Assembly: GCF_014638275.1 (NCBI RefSeq)
Contig: NZ_BMFJ01000002.1
Coordinates: 62,001 to 126,000 of the forward strand
Reading direction: 5' to 3'
DNA length: 64,000 nt
Source: Primorskyibacter flagellatus
GTDB lineage: Bacteria; Pseudomonadota; Alphaproteobacteria; Rhodobacterales; Rhodobacteraceae
Each line of letters starts with the position of its first letter. The stretch's first letter is position 1. The notes under the pieces were generated by a model. That model did not search any database and was not told the DNA's origin. It worked only from the letters and a program-made list of their open reading frames with translations. Of this stretch, positions 54,488-64,000 are shown in pieces. A program made the position numbers and the translations under genes.

Positions 54488-55617
54488 GACTCCCCCCCGA
54501 TTTGGGCCCCGAGTTCGACGACCAGACCGGGGCGCACCACGCCGCCGACGGCCGGTATCCCCTCGGGCCGCCCCGCCGACCGCCCCAGAACCCGCGTCAG
54601 CGCGTCATAACGTCCGCCGCTGGCCACCGGCGGCAGGTCGGGCCGGGCCTCGGCGTAGAAGCCGAAGACGAAACCGTCGTAATATTCCATGTGCGTGCGC
54701 CCGTAGGCTGCCTCGAAGTCGAGCGCGGCGATGTCCACGCCCCGCGTCTCCAGCGCCTGCGCCCGTGCCGCCAGCCCCTCGACCGCCGAAGAGATCGACG
54801 GCATGTCGACGGCGATGTCCCGCAGGTGCTCCAGCGCGAAGGGCAGGGTTTCGCGCACGGCGAGGATCGCGTCGATCAGCGCCACCTCCCGGTCCGAGAC
54901 CGGCGGGGTGTCCGCGTCGGCTTTCAGCGCCGCGATCCGGATCTCGACCTCCTCGCGCGAGCGCAGGCCAAGCTGCGGCCCGGCCGCTGCAAAGGGGTCG
55001 GCCGCCGCAAGCAGGGCCGCGCGGGTCGGCGGCACCTCGGCCCGGCCGGCGAACCGGTCGAGAAGAGAGCGGAACCGCCGGGGCCGCCAGATGTGACGCA
55101 TCAGCGCCGCCTTGCGCGCCTCGGACGTCTGCAGCCCTCCGACCGCAGCCATCAGGATCCCGATGTCCCCGGTGGCCGCCCGCAGCGACAGGCCGGCGGT
55201 CGCCGCACGGATCAGCGCGAACACCTCAGCATCCGCGCCCGCCGGGTCGGCCCCGTCAAAGATCTCCACCCCCGCCTGAAGGTATTCGTTGGCGCGTGCC
55301 TCGTCCTCCTCCTGCCGGCGGAAGACTTCTCCGGCATAGGTGTAGCGCGCCGGTTCCGCGCCGCCGTTCATGTGCATCTGAACCACCGGAACCGTGAAAT
55401 CCGGCCGCATCATCTGCTCTCCCCGGAGCGCGTCCGAGGTGACATAGGCCCGCCCCCGGATGTCCTCTCCGTAGAGGTCCAGCAGGGTCGCGGCGGGCAG
55501 CAGGATCGGGCATTCCACCGGCACCGCGCCGGAGGCTGCGAAACCGTCGCGCAGGCGCGCCGCGCAGGCCCGGACCTGCGCACGCAGCTCGGGTGAGTGG
55601 CCCTGCCAGACGGCCAT
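54484..55617 (-). CDS. hisZ: ATP phosphoribosyltransferase regulatory subunit
   Basis: 377 residues, homologous to the catalytic core of histidyl-tRNA synthetase without the anticodon-binding domain. Motif 2-like RYTYAGEVFRRQEEDEARAN and the C-terminal PPVASGGRYDALTRVLG are visible. It activates the short HisG and binds histidine. ATG 55617 overlaps the hisS TAA stop by one base (TAATG). Confidence 0.95.
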   Translation of the reverse strand: MAVWQGHSPELRAQVRACAARLRDGFAASGAVPVECPILLPAATLLDLYGEDIRGRAYVTSDALRGEQMMRPDFTVPVVQMHMNGGAEPARYTYAGEVFRRQEEDEARANEYLQAGVEIFDGADPAGADAEVFALIRAATAGLSLRAATGDIGILMAAVGGLQTSEARKAALMRHIWRPRRFRSLLDRFAGRAEVPPTRAALLAAADPFAAAGPQLGLRSREEVEIRIAALKADADTPPVSDREVALIDAILAVRETLPFALEHLRDIAVDMPSISSAVEGLAARAQALETRGVDIAALDFEAAYGRTHMEYYDGFVFGFYAEARPDLPPVASGGRYDALTRVLGRSAGRPEGIPAVGGVVRPGLVVELGAQIGGES

Positions 55618-57101
55618 TACACCTCTCCCGCCAGAAGCTTCTGAATATGCTGAACCAGCTCGGCACGGGGGATTTCCGCCTGCGCCTCATGTTCCTTCCA
55701 TTCCTCGAGCGAGGCGCTTTCGGCGATCTTCTTGCCAAGGGCGAGGTCCTTGACCTGCACCACGCCGCGCGCCTTTTCATCCGCGCCCTCGATCACCGCG
55801 GCAGGGGCATTCCGCTTGTCCGCGTATTTCAGCTGGTTGCCGAAGTTCTTCGGATTGCCGAGGTAGACTTCCGCCCGGATACCCGCCGCCCGCAGCTCCG
55901 CCACCATCGCCTGATAATCCGCCATCCGGTCGCGGTCCATCACGGTGACGACCACCGGCCCCGTCGCGTCCCCGCCCATGCGACCCTTTTCCCGCAGCGC
56001 GGCCAGAAGCCGGTCGACGCCGATGGAGACACCGACCGCCGGCACCTTCTGCCCGGTGAACCGCGCCACCAGGTCATCGTAGCGCCCGCCGCCCGCGACG
56101 GAGCCGAACTGGCGCTTGCGCCCCTTTTCGTCAAGGATTTCAAAGGTCAACTCAGCCTCGAAGACCGGGCCGGTGTAGTAGCCGAGACCGCGCACGACGG
56201 AGGGGTCGATGACGATGCGGTCGGGGCCGTAGCCGCCTGCGGCGAGCAGGTCCGCGATCTGGGAGAGTTCGTCGACGCCCTCCGCCCCGACCGGCGCGCT
56301 GCCGACCGCGCTGCGCAGGTTGTCGAGCGTCTCCGCAGCCGTCTCACCCTTCGACGTCAGGAAAGCGATGACCGGTTCCGCCTGCGCGTCGCTTAGCCCG
56401 ACGCCGTCGATATAGGCGCCCGAGGCATCCAGCCGCCCCTTACCGAGCAGTTCCCGGACCCCGGCCTCGCCGACCTTGTCGAACTTGTCGATGGTGCGCA
56501 GGACGTCGGCTTGCACGGCGGGATCGGAAACGCCCATGGCCTCCAGCACCCCGTTCAGAACCTTCCGGTTGTTCACGCGGATCAGGTAGTCGCCACGCGC
56601 GATCCCGACGGCCTCGAGGCAGTCGGCCAGCATCGCGCAGATCTCCGCATCCGCCGCCACGCTCGCCGTCCCGACCGTATCCGCATCGCACTGATAGAAT
56701 TGGCGGAACCGGCCCGGTCCCGGCTTTTCGTTGCGCCAGACGGGCCCCATGGCATAGCGCCGGTAGGGCGTCGGCAGGTCGTTGCGGTGCTGCGCGTAGA
56801 CACGGGCCAGCGGGGCCGTCAGGTCATAGCGCAGCGCCAGCCAGTCCCCCCTGTCGCCGTCATCGGCCTCCTGCCAGGCGAACACGCCTTCGTTCGGGCG
56901 GTCCACGTCGGGCAGGAACTTGCCAAGCGCCTCGACCGTCTCGACCGCGGAACTCTCAAGCGCATCAAAGCCATAGCGATGGTAGACCCCGGCGATGCGA
57001 TGCAGCATCTCCGTCCGCTCGGTCACGTCGGTGCCGAAATAGTCGCGGAAGCCCTTGGGCGTTTCGGCCCTGGGGCGCGGGGTCTTCTTGTCCTTCGCCA
57101 T
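55617..57101 (-). CDS. hisS: Histidyl-tRNA synthetase
   Basis: 494 residues, class II synthetase of the longer alphaproteobacterial type. Motif 1-like [20 protein letters not shown], motif 2 [20 protein letters not shown], the histidine motif [14 protein letters not shown], motif 3 [20 protein letters not shown] and the C-terminal anticodon-binding domain ([20 protein letters not shown]) are intact. It is the first gene of hisS-hisZ-hisG. The start ATG 57101 is chosen over longer frames because [20 protein letters not shown] matches the family. Confidence 0.97.
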   Translation of the reverse strand: MAKDKKTPRPRAETPKGFRDYFGTDVTERTEMLHRIAGVYHRYGFDALESSAVETVEALGKFLPDVDRPNEGVFAWQEADDGDRGDWLALRYDLTAPLARVYAQHRNDLPTPYRRYAMGPVWRNEKPGPGRFRQFYQCDADTVGTASVAADAEICAMLADCLEAVGIARGDYLIRVNNRKVLNGVLEAMGVSDPAVQADVLRTIDKFDKVGEAGVRELLGKGRLDASGAYIDGVGLSDAQAEPVIAFLTSKGETAAETLDNLRSAVGSAPVGAEGVDELSQIADLLAAGGYGPDRIVIDPSVVRGLGYYTGPVFEAELTFEILDEKGRKRQFGSVAGGGRYDDLVARFTGQKVPAVGVSIGVDRLLAALREKGRMGGDATGPVVVTVMDRDRMADYQAMVAELRAAGIRAEVYLGNPKNFGNQLKYADKRNAPAAVIEGADEKARGVVQVKDLALGKKIAESASLEEWKEHEAQAEIPRAELVQHIQKLLAGEV

Positions 57102-57215
57102 GGCGGGTCCTCTCAGGTCGCTCGCGGCGCGGTCTAGCCCAAGCCCCCCCGCGCGGCAAGGGCTTGCCCCCGGCAGCTTCGGGCCCCACATTCCGGACGG
57201 GAAAGGAGGACACCG

Positions 57216-57413
57216 ATGGATATGCCCCACGAAGAACGCATTGCACACCTGGAACGGACGGTGGACGACCTGTCCGACATCGTCGCACGGCAGGAGAAGG
57301 AGATCGCCCTGCTCATCCGCCGGGTCCAGATCCTGATGGAACGCGAGGCAGAGCGCGTGCAGGACCTTGGCGGCGGCGTGGTGATCGGCGACGAACGGCC
57401 GCCGCACTACTGA
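57216..57413 (+). CDS. slyX: SlyX family protein
   Basis: 65 residues, one amphipathic coiled coil ([35 protein letters not shown]) ending in the family tail GDERPPHY. Function unknown. An unusually strong Shine-Dalgarno (aaaggagga at 57202-57210) precedes ATG 57216. Confidence 0.92.
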   Translation: MDMPHEERIAHLERTVDDLSDIVARQEKEIALLIRRVQILMEREAERVQDLGGGVVIGDERPPHY

Positions 57414-57429
57414 AACCTGCGGCGTGGGA

Positions 57430-57453
57430 ACTCCGGGCCTAGCCCGGGGATGA
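57430..57453. repeat. Single palindromic repeat
   Basis: ctccgggcctagcccggggatgac, a shorter relative of the elements at 42602, 43936 and 46158, in the gap between the convergent slyX and dnaE genes; it could help end both transcripts. Confidence 0.5.
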
Positions 57454-57483
57454 CGCCGCGTAGGTTGGCAGGTGGCGAGCTGG

Positions 57484-60400
57484 TCAGATCTCCTCGACCG
57501 CCATCACCCCGTTCAGGCTCTTGATCGCGCCCTTGATCTGCGGCGTCACCGGGTATTCCCGGCCCGTGTCGATTTCGACCTCTCCCGGCAGCCCCGCCCC
57601 CATGAGGCAGAAGCTGACCGGCCCGCGCGCCGTGCGCGCGGCGGCCTGCGCGGCGGAGTCCAGCACCTCTGCCACCGCCGGGATCGCCTCTGCCGCGTCG
57701 ACGAAGATTTTCAGGCCCATGCCGCCAACATCCGCCACCACGGTGTCGAGCGGCGCGATCCCCCGCGCCAGCAGCTTGAGCTGGTCGCTTTCCATCGTCG
57801 CCTCGACCGTGAAGACCACCATGGATCCGGCGTCGAGGTAATCCCGCGCCGCTTCAAGCGTGTCAGAAAAGACAGTACATTCGAAAGCCCCGGTAACGTC
57901 AGAGGCCTGAACGAAGGCGAACCGGTTTCCCCGGGCCGATTTCCGCTCCTGCCGCCCGGCGACGATCCCGGCCATCTTGGCGACGAGCGGACCGCCCTGC
58001 GCCAGCTGCGCGATCTCGTCCAGCGTCTTGATATCCTTGCGTTTCAGCGCCCCGGCGTAGTCGTCCAGAGGGTGTCCGGAGAGATAGAAGCCGATCGCGC
58101 GGAACTCCTCTGCCAGCCGTTCGGCGGGCAGCCAGTCCTGGACCGGAGAAAGGCGCGGCTCAGGCAGATCCTCGCCCGCATCGCCGAAGAGGGACACCTG
58201 ATTGGATTGCTTCTGTTCCCAGATCGCGGCGGAATACTGGACCAGTGCGTCAAGGGAATCGAACACCCGCCGCCGGTTCGGATCAAGCACGTCAAAGGCC
58301 CCGGCCCGCGCCATCATCTCCAGCGGGCGCTTTCCGACCCGCTTCAGCTCCACCCGCCGGGCGAAATCGAACAGCGTCACGAAATCCTTGTCGCCGCGCC
58401 CCTCGACCACCAGCCGCATCGCATCCACGCCGACGTTCTTGAGCGCGCCAAGCGCATAGACGAGCGCCCCGTCCACCACCTTGAACGTCGCACCGGAGCG
58501 GTTCACGCAGGGCGGCACGTAGGGAAGAGACAGCGCCTTCTTCACCTCTTCGAAATAGACGGCGAGCTTTTCGGTCAGGTGAATATCGCAGTTCATCACC
58601 CCGGCCATGAATTCGACCGGATGGTTCGCCTTGAGCCAGGCGGTCTGATAGCTGACCACGGCATATGCGGCGGCGTGGGACTTGTTGAACCCGTAGTTTG
58701 CGAACTTTTCCAAAAGGTCGAAAACTTCTGAAGCTTTCTTCCTGTCGACCCCGTTCTTCGCCGCCCCCTCCTCGAACTTGGGGCGTTCGGCGTCCATCGC
58801 CTCCTTGATCTTCTTGCCCATGGCGCGGCGCAGCAGGTCCGCGCCGCCAAGCGAATAGCCCGCCATGACCTGCGCGATCTGCATCACCTGTTCCTGGTAG
58901 ACGATGATGCCCTGCGTTTCCGCGAGTATGTGGTCGATGGAGGGATGCACGGATTCGATCTGCCGCAGCCCGTTCTTGACCTCGCAATAAGTCGGGATGT
59001 TCTCCATCGGGCCCGGACGGTAGAGCGCGACGAGCGCGACGATGTCCTCGATACAGGTCGGCTTCATCCGCTTGAGCGCGTCCATCATGCCCGAGCTTTC
59101 CACCTGGAACACGGCGACCGTCTGGGCGCGGGAATAGAGGTCGTAGGTCTTTTCGTCGTCCAGCGGGATCAGGTTGATCTGGTTTTCGGCCCCCGGCGCG
59201 GGGTCGTAGATCTGCGTTCCGTCCGCCGCCGTGTGCAGGTTGCGCCCGCCCGCCGCGATCTGTTCCATCGCGTTCTGGATGACGGTCAGGGTCTTCAGCC
59301 CGAGGAAGTCGAACTTCACCAGCCCGGCCTGTTCGACCCACTTCATGTTGAACTGCGTCGCCGGCATGTCCGAGCGGGGGTCCTGATAGAGCGGCACCAG
59401 CCGGTCCAGCGGCCTGTCCCCGATCACCACCCCGGCGGCGTGGGTGGAGGCGTTGCGCAGCAGCCCCTCGACTTCCATCCCGTAATCCAGAAGGCGTTTC
59501 ACGACCTCCTCGTTCTTGGCTTCCGCGCGGAGACGTTCCTCCTGCGCGAGGGCCTGTTCGATGGAGACGGGCTTGACCCCCTCCACCGGGATCATCTTGG
59601 ACAGCCGGTCGACCTGTCCGTAGGGCATCTGCAGCACCCGGCCGATGTCGCGCACCGCCGCCTTGGACAGCAGCGCACCGAAGGTGATGATCTGCCCGAC
59701 CTTGTCGCGGCCGTACTTCTCCTGCACGTAGCGGATCGTTTCCTCGCGTCTGTCCATGCAGAAGTCGATGTCGAAGTCGGGCATGGAGACCCGCTCGGGG
59801 TTCAGGAACCGTTCGAACAGCAGCGAATAGCGCAGCGGATCGAGATCGGTGATCGTCAGCGCATAGGCCACCAGCGACCCTGCACCCGACCCCCGCCCCG
59901 GCCCGACCGGGATGCCGTTGTCCTTGGACCACTGGATGAAGTCCGCAACGATCAGGAAGTACCCGGGAAAGCCCATCCCCTCGATGATGCCGAGTTCAAA
60001 ATCCAGCCGCTCCTGATACTCCTCCGGCGTCACCGCGTGCGGAATGACGGCCAGCCGCGCCTGGAGCCCTTCATTGGCCATGCGCCGCAGTTCCGCGACC
60101 TCGTCATCCGCGAATTTCGGCAGGATCGGGTCGCGGCGATAGGCCATGAAAGCGCAGCGTCTTGCGATCTCGACCGTGTTTTCCAGGGCTTCGGGAAGAT
60201 CGGCAAACAGGGTCGCCATCTCCTCGGGCGTCTTGAAATAGTGCTGAGGGGTGAGGCGGCGGCGCGGCTGCTGCTGATCGACATAGGCACCTTCCGCGAT
60301 GCAGATCAGCGCGTCGTGGGCCTCGTACATCGACTCCTTCGGGAAATAGACGTCGTTGGTCGCCACCAGCGGCAGCTCCATCGCGTAGGCCATTTCGACA

Positions 60401-60984
60401 AAGCCGCGTTCCGTCGTGCGTTCCTTGGCCGGAAGCCCCGACTCCCCCGGATGGCGCTGCAGTTCGACGTAGAGCCGGTCGCCGAAAATCTCTGAAAGCC
60501 GCGTCATCAGCGTCTGCGCCGCCGGACGCTGCCCCCCCTGCAACAGCATCCCCACAGGTCCGTCCGGCCCGCCGGTCAGGCAGATCACACCGTCGGAAAA
60601 CTCCTGAAGCTCCGTCAAGGTCACCTGCGGCAGCTGCCCCGCCTTGTCGATATAGAGGCAGGAGTTCAGCCGCATCAGGTTCTCGTACCCCTGTTCGGAC
60701 TGCGCCAGCAGCACGACCGGTGCAGGCTCCTTCGGCTTCTCGCCGGGCTGGGTTTCCAGATAGGCCAGATCGACCTGACAGCCGATGATCGGCTGAACCC
60801 CCTCGCCCGCTGCGGTCACGGAAAATTCCAGCGCGGCGAACATGTTGTTGGTGTCGGTGACGGCGACCGCAGGCATGCCCGAGGCCCTGCAGAGCCCCGC
60901 CAGCTTTTTCAGCCGGACGGCACCTTCCAGCAGGGAATATTCGGTATGGACGCGGAGATGGATGAATCGGGGGGAGCTGCTCAT
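57484..60984 (-). CDS. dnaE: DNA polymerase III alpha subunit
   Basis: 1166 residues, replicative type (DnaE1). The N-terminal PHP domain has [16 protein letters not shown] and [15 protein letters not shown]. The polymerase active site [12 protein letters not shown] lies near residue 400 with both Asp. The helix-hairpin-helix and OB domains follow ([36 protein letters not shown]). QVSLF near residue 928 is the internal sliding-clamp peptide. It copies the chromosome in the Pol III holoenzyme. ATG 60984. Confidence 0.98.
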   Translation of the reverse strand: MSSSPRFIHLRVHTEYSLLEGAVRLKKLAGLCRASGMPAVAVTDTNNMFAALEFSVTAAGEGVQPIIGCQVDLAYLETQPGEKPKEPAPVVLLAQSEQGYENLMRLNSCLYIDKAGQLPQVTLTELQEFSDGVICLTGGPDGPVGMLLQGGQRPAAQTLMTRLSEIFGDRLYVELQRHPGESGLPAKERTTERGFVEMAYAMELPLVATNDVYFPKESMYEAHDALICIAEGAYVDQQQPRRRLTPQHYFKTPEEMATLFADLPEALENTVEIARRCAFMAYRRDPILPKFADDEVAELRRMANEGLQARLAVIPHAVTPEEYQERLDFELGIIEGMGFPGYFLIVADFIQWSKDNGIPVGPGRGSGAGSLVAYALTITDLDPLRYSLLFERFLNPERVSMPDFDIDFCMDRREETIRYVQEKYGRDKVGQIITFGALLSKAAVRDIGRVLQMPYGQVDRLSKMIPVEGVKPVSIEQALAQEERLRAEAKNEEVVKRLLDYGMEVEGLLRNASTHAAGVVIGDRPLDRLVPLYQDPRSDMPATQFNMKWVEQAGLVKFDFLGLKTLTVIQNAMEQIAAGGRNLHTAADGTQIYDPAPGAENQINLIPLDDEKTYDLYSRAQTVAVFQVESSGMMDALKRMKPTCIEDIVALVALYRPGPMENIPTYCEVKNGLRQIESVHPSIDHILAETQGIIVYQEQVMQIAQVMAGYSLGGADLLRRAMGKKIKEAMDAERPKFEEGAAKNGVDRKKASEVFDLLEKFANYGFNKSHAAAYAVVSYQTAWLKANHPVEFMAGVMNCDIHLTEKLAVYFEEVKKALSLPYVPPCVNRSGATFKVVDGALVYALGALKNVGVDAMRLVVEGRGDKDFVTLFDFARRVELKRVGKRPLEMMARAGAFDVLDPNRRRVFDSLDALVQYSAAIWEQKQSNQVSLFGDAGEDLPEPRLSPVQDWLPAERLAEEFRAIGFYLSGHPLDDYAGALKRKDIKTLDEIAQLAQGGPLVAKMAGIVAGRQERKSARGNRFAFVQASDVTGAFECTVFSDTLEAARDYLDAGSMVVFTVEATMESDQLKLLARGIAPLDTVVADVGGMGLKIFVDAAEAIPAVAEVLDSAAQAAARTARGPVSFCLMGAGLPGEVEIDTGREYPVTPQIKGAIKSLNGVMAVEEI

Positions 60985-61080
60985 CCCGCGACGCTAGCGC
61001 GGATTGGCGGGACGGGGAACAGGCGGTTGCAACTCCTCCGCTTTCCTCCGATCCTGCGGGCGAAACGGCGGACCAGACCG

Positions 61081-61824
61081 ATGACCGACACCCTCATGCC
61101 CGAAATCCTGCCCCACGGCCCGGACGGAGTCGTCCTGCGCCTTGGCCTGACCGCGAGGGAACAGACGGTCGGTGCCGTGCAGGCCCTGCGCGCCGCCATC
61201 GAAACCGCCGCTCCGCACGGGGTGGAGGAGATCGCCGGGTCGCTGACCTCCGTCTACCTGCGCTTCGATCCGGCCCGCACCACGCGGGCGGAGGTCGGCG
61301 CAGCGGCAGAGACAATCGCGGCGGCGGCCGATCTGGCAAAGGCGACGCTTCCGGCGGCGAAACGGCGCTGGACCATCCCGGTCGTCATCGGCGGAGAGCA
61401 CGGCCCCCAGTTCGGCGAGATGGCCGGAGCGGCAGGCCTGTCGGAAGCCGCGGCGCGCGAGGCGCTGCTGGCCGCCCGTCTGCGCGTGCTGGCGATCGGC
61501 TTCACCCCCGGCCTGCCCTACATGGGGCTGATGCCGAAGGAATGGGACGTACCGCGCCTGAAGGAGATCACGCCGAACATCCCCCGACGCGCCCTTGTCG
61601 CGGCCGTCCGGCAGCTGATCATCTTCACCAACCCGACGCCGACCGGCTGGCGGCACATCGGCCAGACCGCGTTCCAGGGCTTCGACGTGACGCGCGACCC
61701 GGCGACGGCGCTGATGGCCGGGGACGAGATCCGGTTCGAAGCGATGACCCCGGCGGACCTGACAGGGCTTGAGGCCGACAATGTGGACGGCCTTGGGGGC
61801 GCGACCTGCGAGGCGCTGACATGA
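61081..61824 (+). CDS. pxpB: 5-oxoprolinase subunit PxpB
   Basis: 247 residues, KipI/Ahs1 family. VLRLGLTAREQTVGAVQAL near the N-terminus, then the conserved IGFTPGLPYMGLMP and GWRHIGQTAFQGFDVTRDPA. With PxpC and PxpA it opens 5-oxoproline to glutamate using ATP. Its stop overlaps the pxpC start (ATGA at 61821-61824). ATG 61081. Confidence 0.93.
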   Translation: MTDTLMPEILPHGPDGVVLRLGLTAREQTVGAVQALRAAIETAAPHGVEEIAGSLTSVYLRFDPARTTRAEVGAAAETIAAAADLAKATLPAAKRRWTIPVVIGGEHGPQFGEMAGAAGLSEAAAREALLAARLRVLAIGFTPGLPYMGLMPKEWDVPRLKEITPNIPRRALVAAVRQLIIFTNPTPTGWRHIGQTAFQGFDVTRDPATALMAGDEIRFEAMTPADLTGLEADNVDGLGGATCEALT

Positions 61825-62828
61825 CCCTGACCATCCACCGCACCGGCCCCGCCGCCGTGCAGGACTTGGGCCGCCCGCACCGCCTGGCCGAGGGCCTGTC
61901 GCGCGGGGGGGCCGCCGACCGTCTGGCGTTGCTGGAGGCCGCCGCCCTGCTTGGCCTGAAGACCCCCGTCGCGGGGATCGAGATGGCGTTGATGGGCTGC
62001 GAGGTCACGACCGACACCGCCACCCGCATCGCCCTGACCGGGGCCACGATGCAGGCGAGCCTCGTCGGTCAGCCGGTCGAATGGAACACCTGCCTGACCC
62101 TCGCCCCAGGTGAGGTGCTGAAGATCGGCGCTGCCCGCGCCGGGACCTACGGATACCTCGTCCCCGCAGGCGGCATCCAGACCACCCCCGTGATGGGCTC
62201 CGTCGCCGCGCACCTCACCGCCGGGATCGGTCGTGTTCTGGAACCGGGCGACAGGCTGCCGGCGGGAAAGGATCCGCATCCCGACGCCCCACCCATGGTG
62301 CTGAAGCCCGAGCCGCGCCTGACCGGCGGCGCGATCCGCCTGATGCCCGGCCCGCAGACCGGACTGTTCGATGACGACACACGCGCCCGCTTTTTCGCCA
62401 CCGCCTTCACCCGGTCGCGCACCGGCAACCGTCAGGGCGTCCGGCTCGATTTCGACGGCGCGCCCTTTGCGAGCGGGACCGGCGCGCTCGCGTCCGAGAT
62501 CATGCAGGCGGGCGACGTGCAGATGACCGGCGAGGGGATTCCCTACGTGCTGCTGTCGGAATGCCAGACCATGGGCGGCTACCCCCGCATCGGTACCGTG
62601 ATCCCGCAGGACCTGCCCCGCGTCGCCCAGGCCACGCCGGGCACCGCGCTGACCTTTACCGAGCTGACGGTGGAGGAGGCCGACGCGCTCTGGCGGCCCG
62701 AAGCGGACCTGCTTTCCACCCTGCGCCGCGCCGTCCAGCCGCTCAGGCGCGATCCCCATGACATCCCGGACCTGCTCTCCTATCAGCTGATCGGCGGCGT
62801 GATCCGGGGCGACGAAACGGAGGCCTGA
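61821..62828 (+). CDS. pxpC: 5-oxoprolinase subunit PxpC
   Basis: 335 residues, KipA/Ahs2 (biotin-dependent-carboxylase-like) family. TIHRTGPAAVQDLGRPHR at the N-terminus, SRGGAADRLALLEAAALLGL, then VQMTGEGIPYVLLSECQTMG and GYPRIGTVIPQDLPRVAQ. It partners PxpB in the ATP-dependent step. It overlaps pxpB and is followed directly by pxpA (TGA then ATG). Confidence 0.95.
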   Translation: MTLTIHRTGPAAVQDLGRPHRLAEGLSRGGAADRLALLEAAALLGLKTPVAGIEMALMGCEVTTDTATRIALTGATMQASLVGQPVEWNTCLTLAPGEVLKIGAARAGTYGYLVPAGGIQTTPVMGSVAAHLTAGIGRVLEPGDRLPAGKDPHPDAPPMVLKPEPRLTGGAIRLMPGPQTGLFDDDTRARFFATAFTRSRTGNRQGVRLDFDGAPFASGTGALASEIMQAGDVQMTGEGIPYVLLSECQTMGGYPRIGTVIPQDLPRVAQATPGTALTFTELTVEEADALWRPEADLLSTLRRAVQPLRRDPHDIPDLLSYQLIGGVIRGDETEA

Positions 62829-63587
62829 ATGGCAAAGACGGTCGATCTGAACGCGGACATGGGCGAAAGCTTCGGCCCCTGGGTCATGGGCAACGATGCG
62901 GCGGTGCTGGACATCGTGACCTCGGCCAACATCGCCTGCGGCTTTCACGCGGGCGATGCGGACGTGATGGCCCGCACCTTCCGCATGGCGCTGGAAAAGG
63001 GCGTCGGCGTCGGCGCACACCCCGGTTTCGCTGACGTGCAGGGTTTCGGACGCCGCCGGATTTCGCTTTCGTCAGAGGAGCTTGCCAACCTCGTCACCTA
63101 CCAGCTTGGCGCGGCACAGGCGATGGCCCGCGCTGCGGGCGGTGAGTTGCGGCACCTGAAACTGCACGGCGCGCTGGCCAACATGGCGTCGGAAGATATC
63201 GAAATGGCCCGCACATGCTATGCCGCCGCCGAAAAGGTCCAGCCGGGCATCGTCATCATGACCCTCGCCGGCACCGCTCAGGAGGCCGCGGCAGAGGCGC
63301 TTGGCCTCAACCGCGCCGGAGAGATTTTCGCCGACCGCGCCTATAACGATGACGCCACCCTGGTCGACCGCAAGCTGCCCGGCGCGGTAATCCACGACGC
63401 CGCACTCGCCGGTCCGCGCATCACCGAGATGGTGAAGGAGGGCGCGATCATCACCGCAAACGGAAAGCGCATCCCGACCCGGATCGACACCATCTGCCTG
63501 CACGGCGATACACCCGAAGCCATTGATATTGCCGCCTCTGTCCGTGACAGCCTGACCGCCGCAGGGATTTCGCTGAAAAAACTCTGA
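62829..63587 (+). CDS. pxpA: 5-oxoprolinase subunit PxpA (LamB/YcsF family)
   Basis: 252 residues. VDLNADMGESFGPWVMGNDA, the ANIACGFHAGDADVM metal or substrate loop, GAHPGFADVQGFGRR and HLKLHGALANMA define the family. TRIDTICLHGDTPEAIDIA is the C-terminal block. It completes the pxpBCA set, with an ATG directly after the pxpC stop. The three-gene order here is B-C-A. Confidence 0.96.
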   Translation: MAKTVDLNADMGESFGPWVMGNDAAVLDIVTSANIACGFHAGDADVMARTFRMALEKGVGVGAHPGFADVQGFGRRRISLSSEELANLVTYQLGAAQAMARAAGGELRHLKLHGALANMASEDIEMARTCYAAAEKVQPGIVIMTLAGTAQEAAAEALGLNRAGEIFADRAYNDDATLVDRKLPGAVIHDAALAGPRITEMVKEGAIITANGKRIPTRIDTICLHGDTPEAIDIAASVRDSLTAAGISLKKL

Positions 63588-63746
63588 CGCCGGTTTCGCG
63601 GGCAGAACCGCGCCGCGCCCCGCCTGATTTTTCAGCAAACACTTGCCAAGGCCGTATACACCCGCTTTGCTGGGCGCCGGGACGCCCGCCCGGTTCTACG
63701 CCGCATCGAACCGGGCGCCACGGGCAACGGGTAAGGCGGCGGACTA

Positions 63747-64000
63747 ATGGCCATGACACTCTCCTTTCACCTGAACGGAGACCGGGTCGACCTCACCTCG
63801 GTCGCCCCCACCACCACCCTGCTCGACTGGCTGCGGGCGGAGCGTCGCCTGACCGGCACCAAGGAGGGCTGCAACGAAGGCGACTGCGGCGCCTGTACCG
63901 TGATGGTGACCGACGACAGCGGGGTCCGGGCGCTGAATGCCTGCATCCTGTTCCTGCCGCAGCTGCATGGCAAATCCGTGCGCACGGTCGAAGGCATCGC
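63747..64000 (+). CDS. xdhA: Xanthine dehydrogenase small subunit (C-terminus beyond window)
   Basis: 84 residues are visible. FHLNGDRVDLTSVAPTTTLL and the plant-type [2Fe-2S] motif CNEGDCGACTVM (four-cysteine cluster completed by ACILFLPQ) are typical of the XDH/XdhA N-terminus. It would carry iron-sulfur and FAD domains of a molybdenum hydroxylase for purine degradation; other CoxS-like subunits share the motif, so the exact substrate is open. Two ATGs are possible (63747 and 63753). The 159-bp leader contains a hairpin, cccggttc/gaaccggg, at 63689-63715. Confidence 0.85.
   Translation, partial: MAMTLSFHLNGDRVDLTSVAPTTTLLDWLRAERRLTGTKEGCNEGDCGACTVMVTDDSGVRALNACILFLPQLHGKSVRTVEGI

Overview
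The window is a GC-rich (about two-thirds G+C by eye) chromosomal segment from an alphaproteobacterium, almost certainly a member of the Rhodobacteraceae (roseobacter/Rhodobacter type). The evidence is the F1-only ATP synthase operon atpHAGDC without F0 genes, a hisS-hisZ-hisG set, a B12-dependent ribonucleotide reductase with a zinc-ribbon tail, a DctPQM TRAP transporter, DUF1489, DUF2125, Hint-domain and H-type-lectin proteins, and palindromic repeats that read out as DPRIKSEDD/LGLDPRI in spurious frames. Most of it is core chromosome. The left end (1-1469) is clearly AT-richer and stops against a tRNA-Ser(GCU) gene, which suggests the edge of an acquired island.

Layout, left to right. 1-2049: a truncated, island-like protein with an N-terminal nucleoside-deoxyribosyltransferase/TIR-like domain and a TPR array, an intergenic stretch, then tRNA-Ser. 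2145-5523: a GDP-fucose-synthase homologue that has lost most of its catalytic residues, a divergent sulfotransferase-like protein, ychF and a small H-type lectin. 5816-10038: a TRAP transporter and a crotonase. 10149-15009: the F1 ATPase operon on the minus strand. 15547-17480: a protein built from exact 17-residue repeats related to RTX, and an AT-richer orphan gene. 17573-22849: a methyltransferase divergent from gloB, then clpA and a secreted M23 peptidase. 23107-27495: a MotA/MotB-like pair with a very long coiled coil, and a ChaC-type cyclotransferase.

27560-31471: DUF2125 protein, then hisC-tyrC-extensin-like genes joined by 4-nt overlaps. 31648-34695: two compact units, monooxygenase-MAPEG-AraC and SDR-TetR, with a 30-bp perfect palindrome in front of the SDR. 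34700-36118: homospermidine synthase. 36314-39034: a radical SAM protein and a DUF4130-UdgX protein, both carrying sliding-clamp-type peptides; this is the best candidate for an incompletely described DNA repair or modification system. 39101-40363: a three-gene XRE cluster. 40440-46062: rpsD, a Hint protein, an LpxR-like outer-membrane protein, a carboxymuconolactone decarboxylase-family protein and an agmatinase-family protein, separated by repeat-rich intergenic regions. 46531-53736: DUF808, a saccharopine-reductase/DUF4166 protein coupled to a DCC protein, YeiH, NrdJ and DUF1489.

53792-63587: hisS-hisZ-hisG, slyX, dnaE and the 5-oxoprolinase genes pxpBCA. 63747-64000: the start of a xanthine dehydrogenase small subunit that runs off the window. 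Translational coupling by ATGA, GTGA and TAATG overlaps is common. Several genes start with GTG or TTG, decided here by Shine-Dalgarno spacing and family N-termini.
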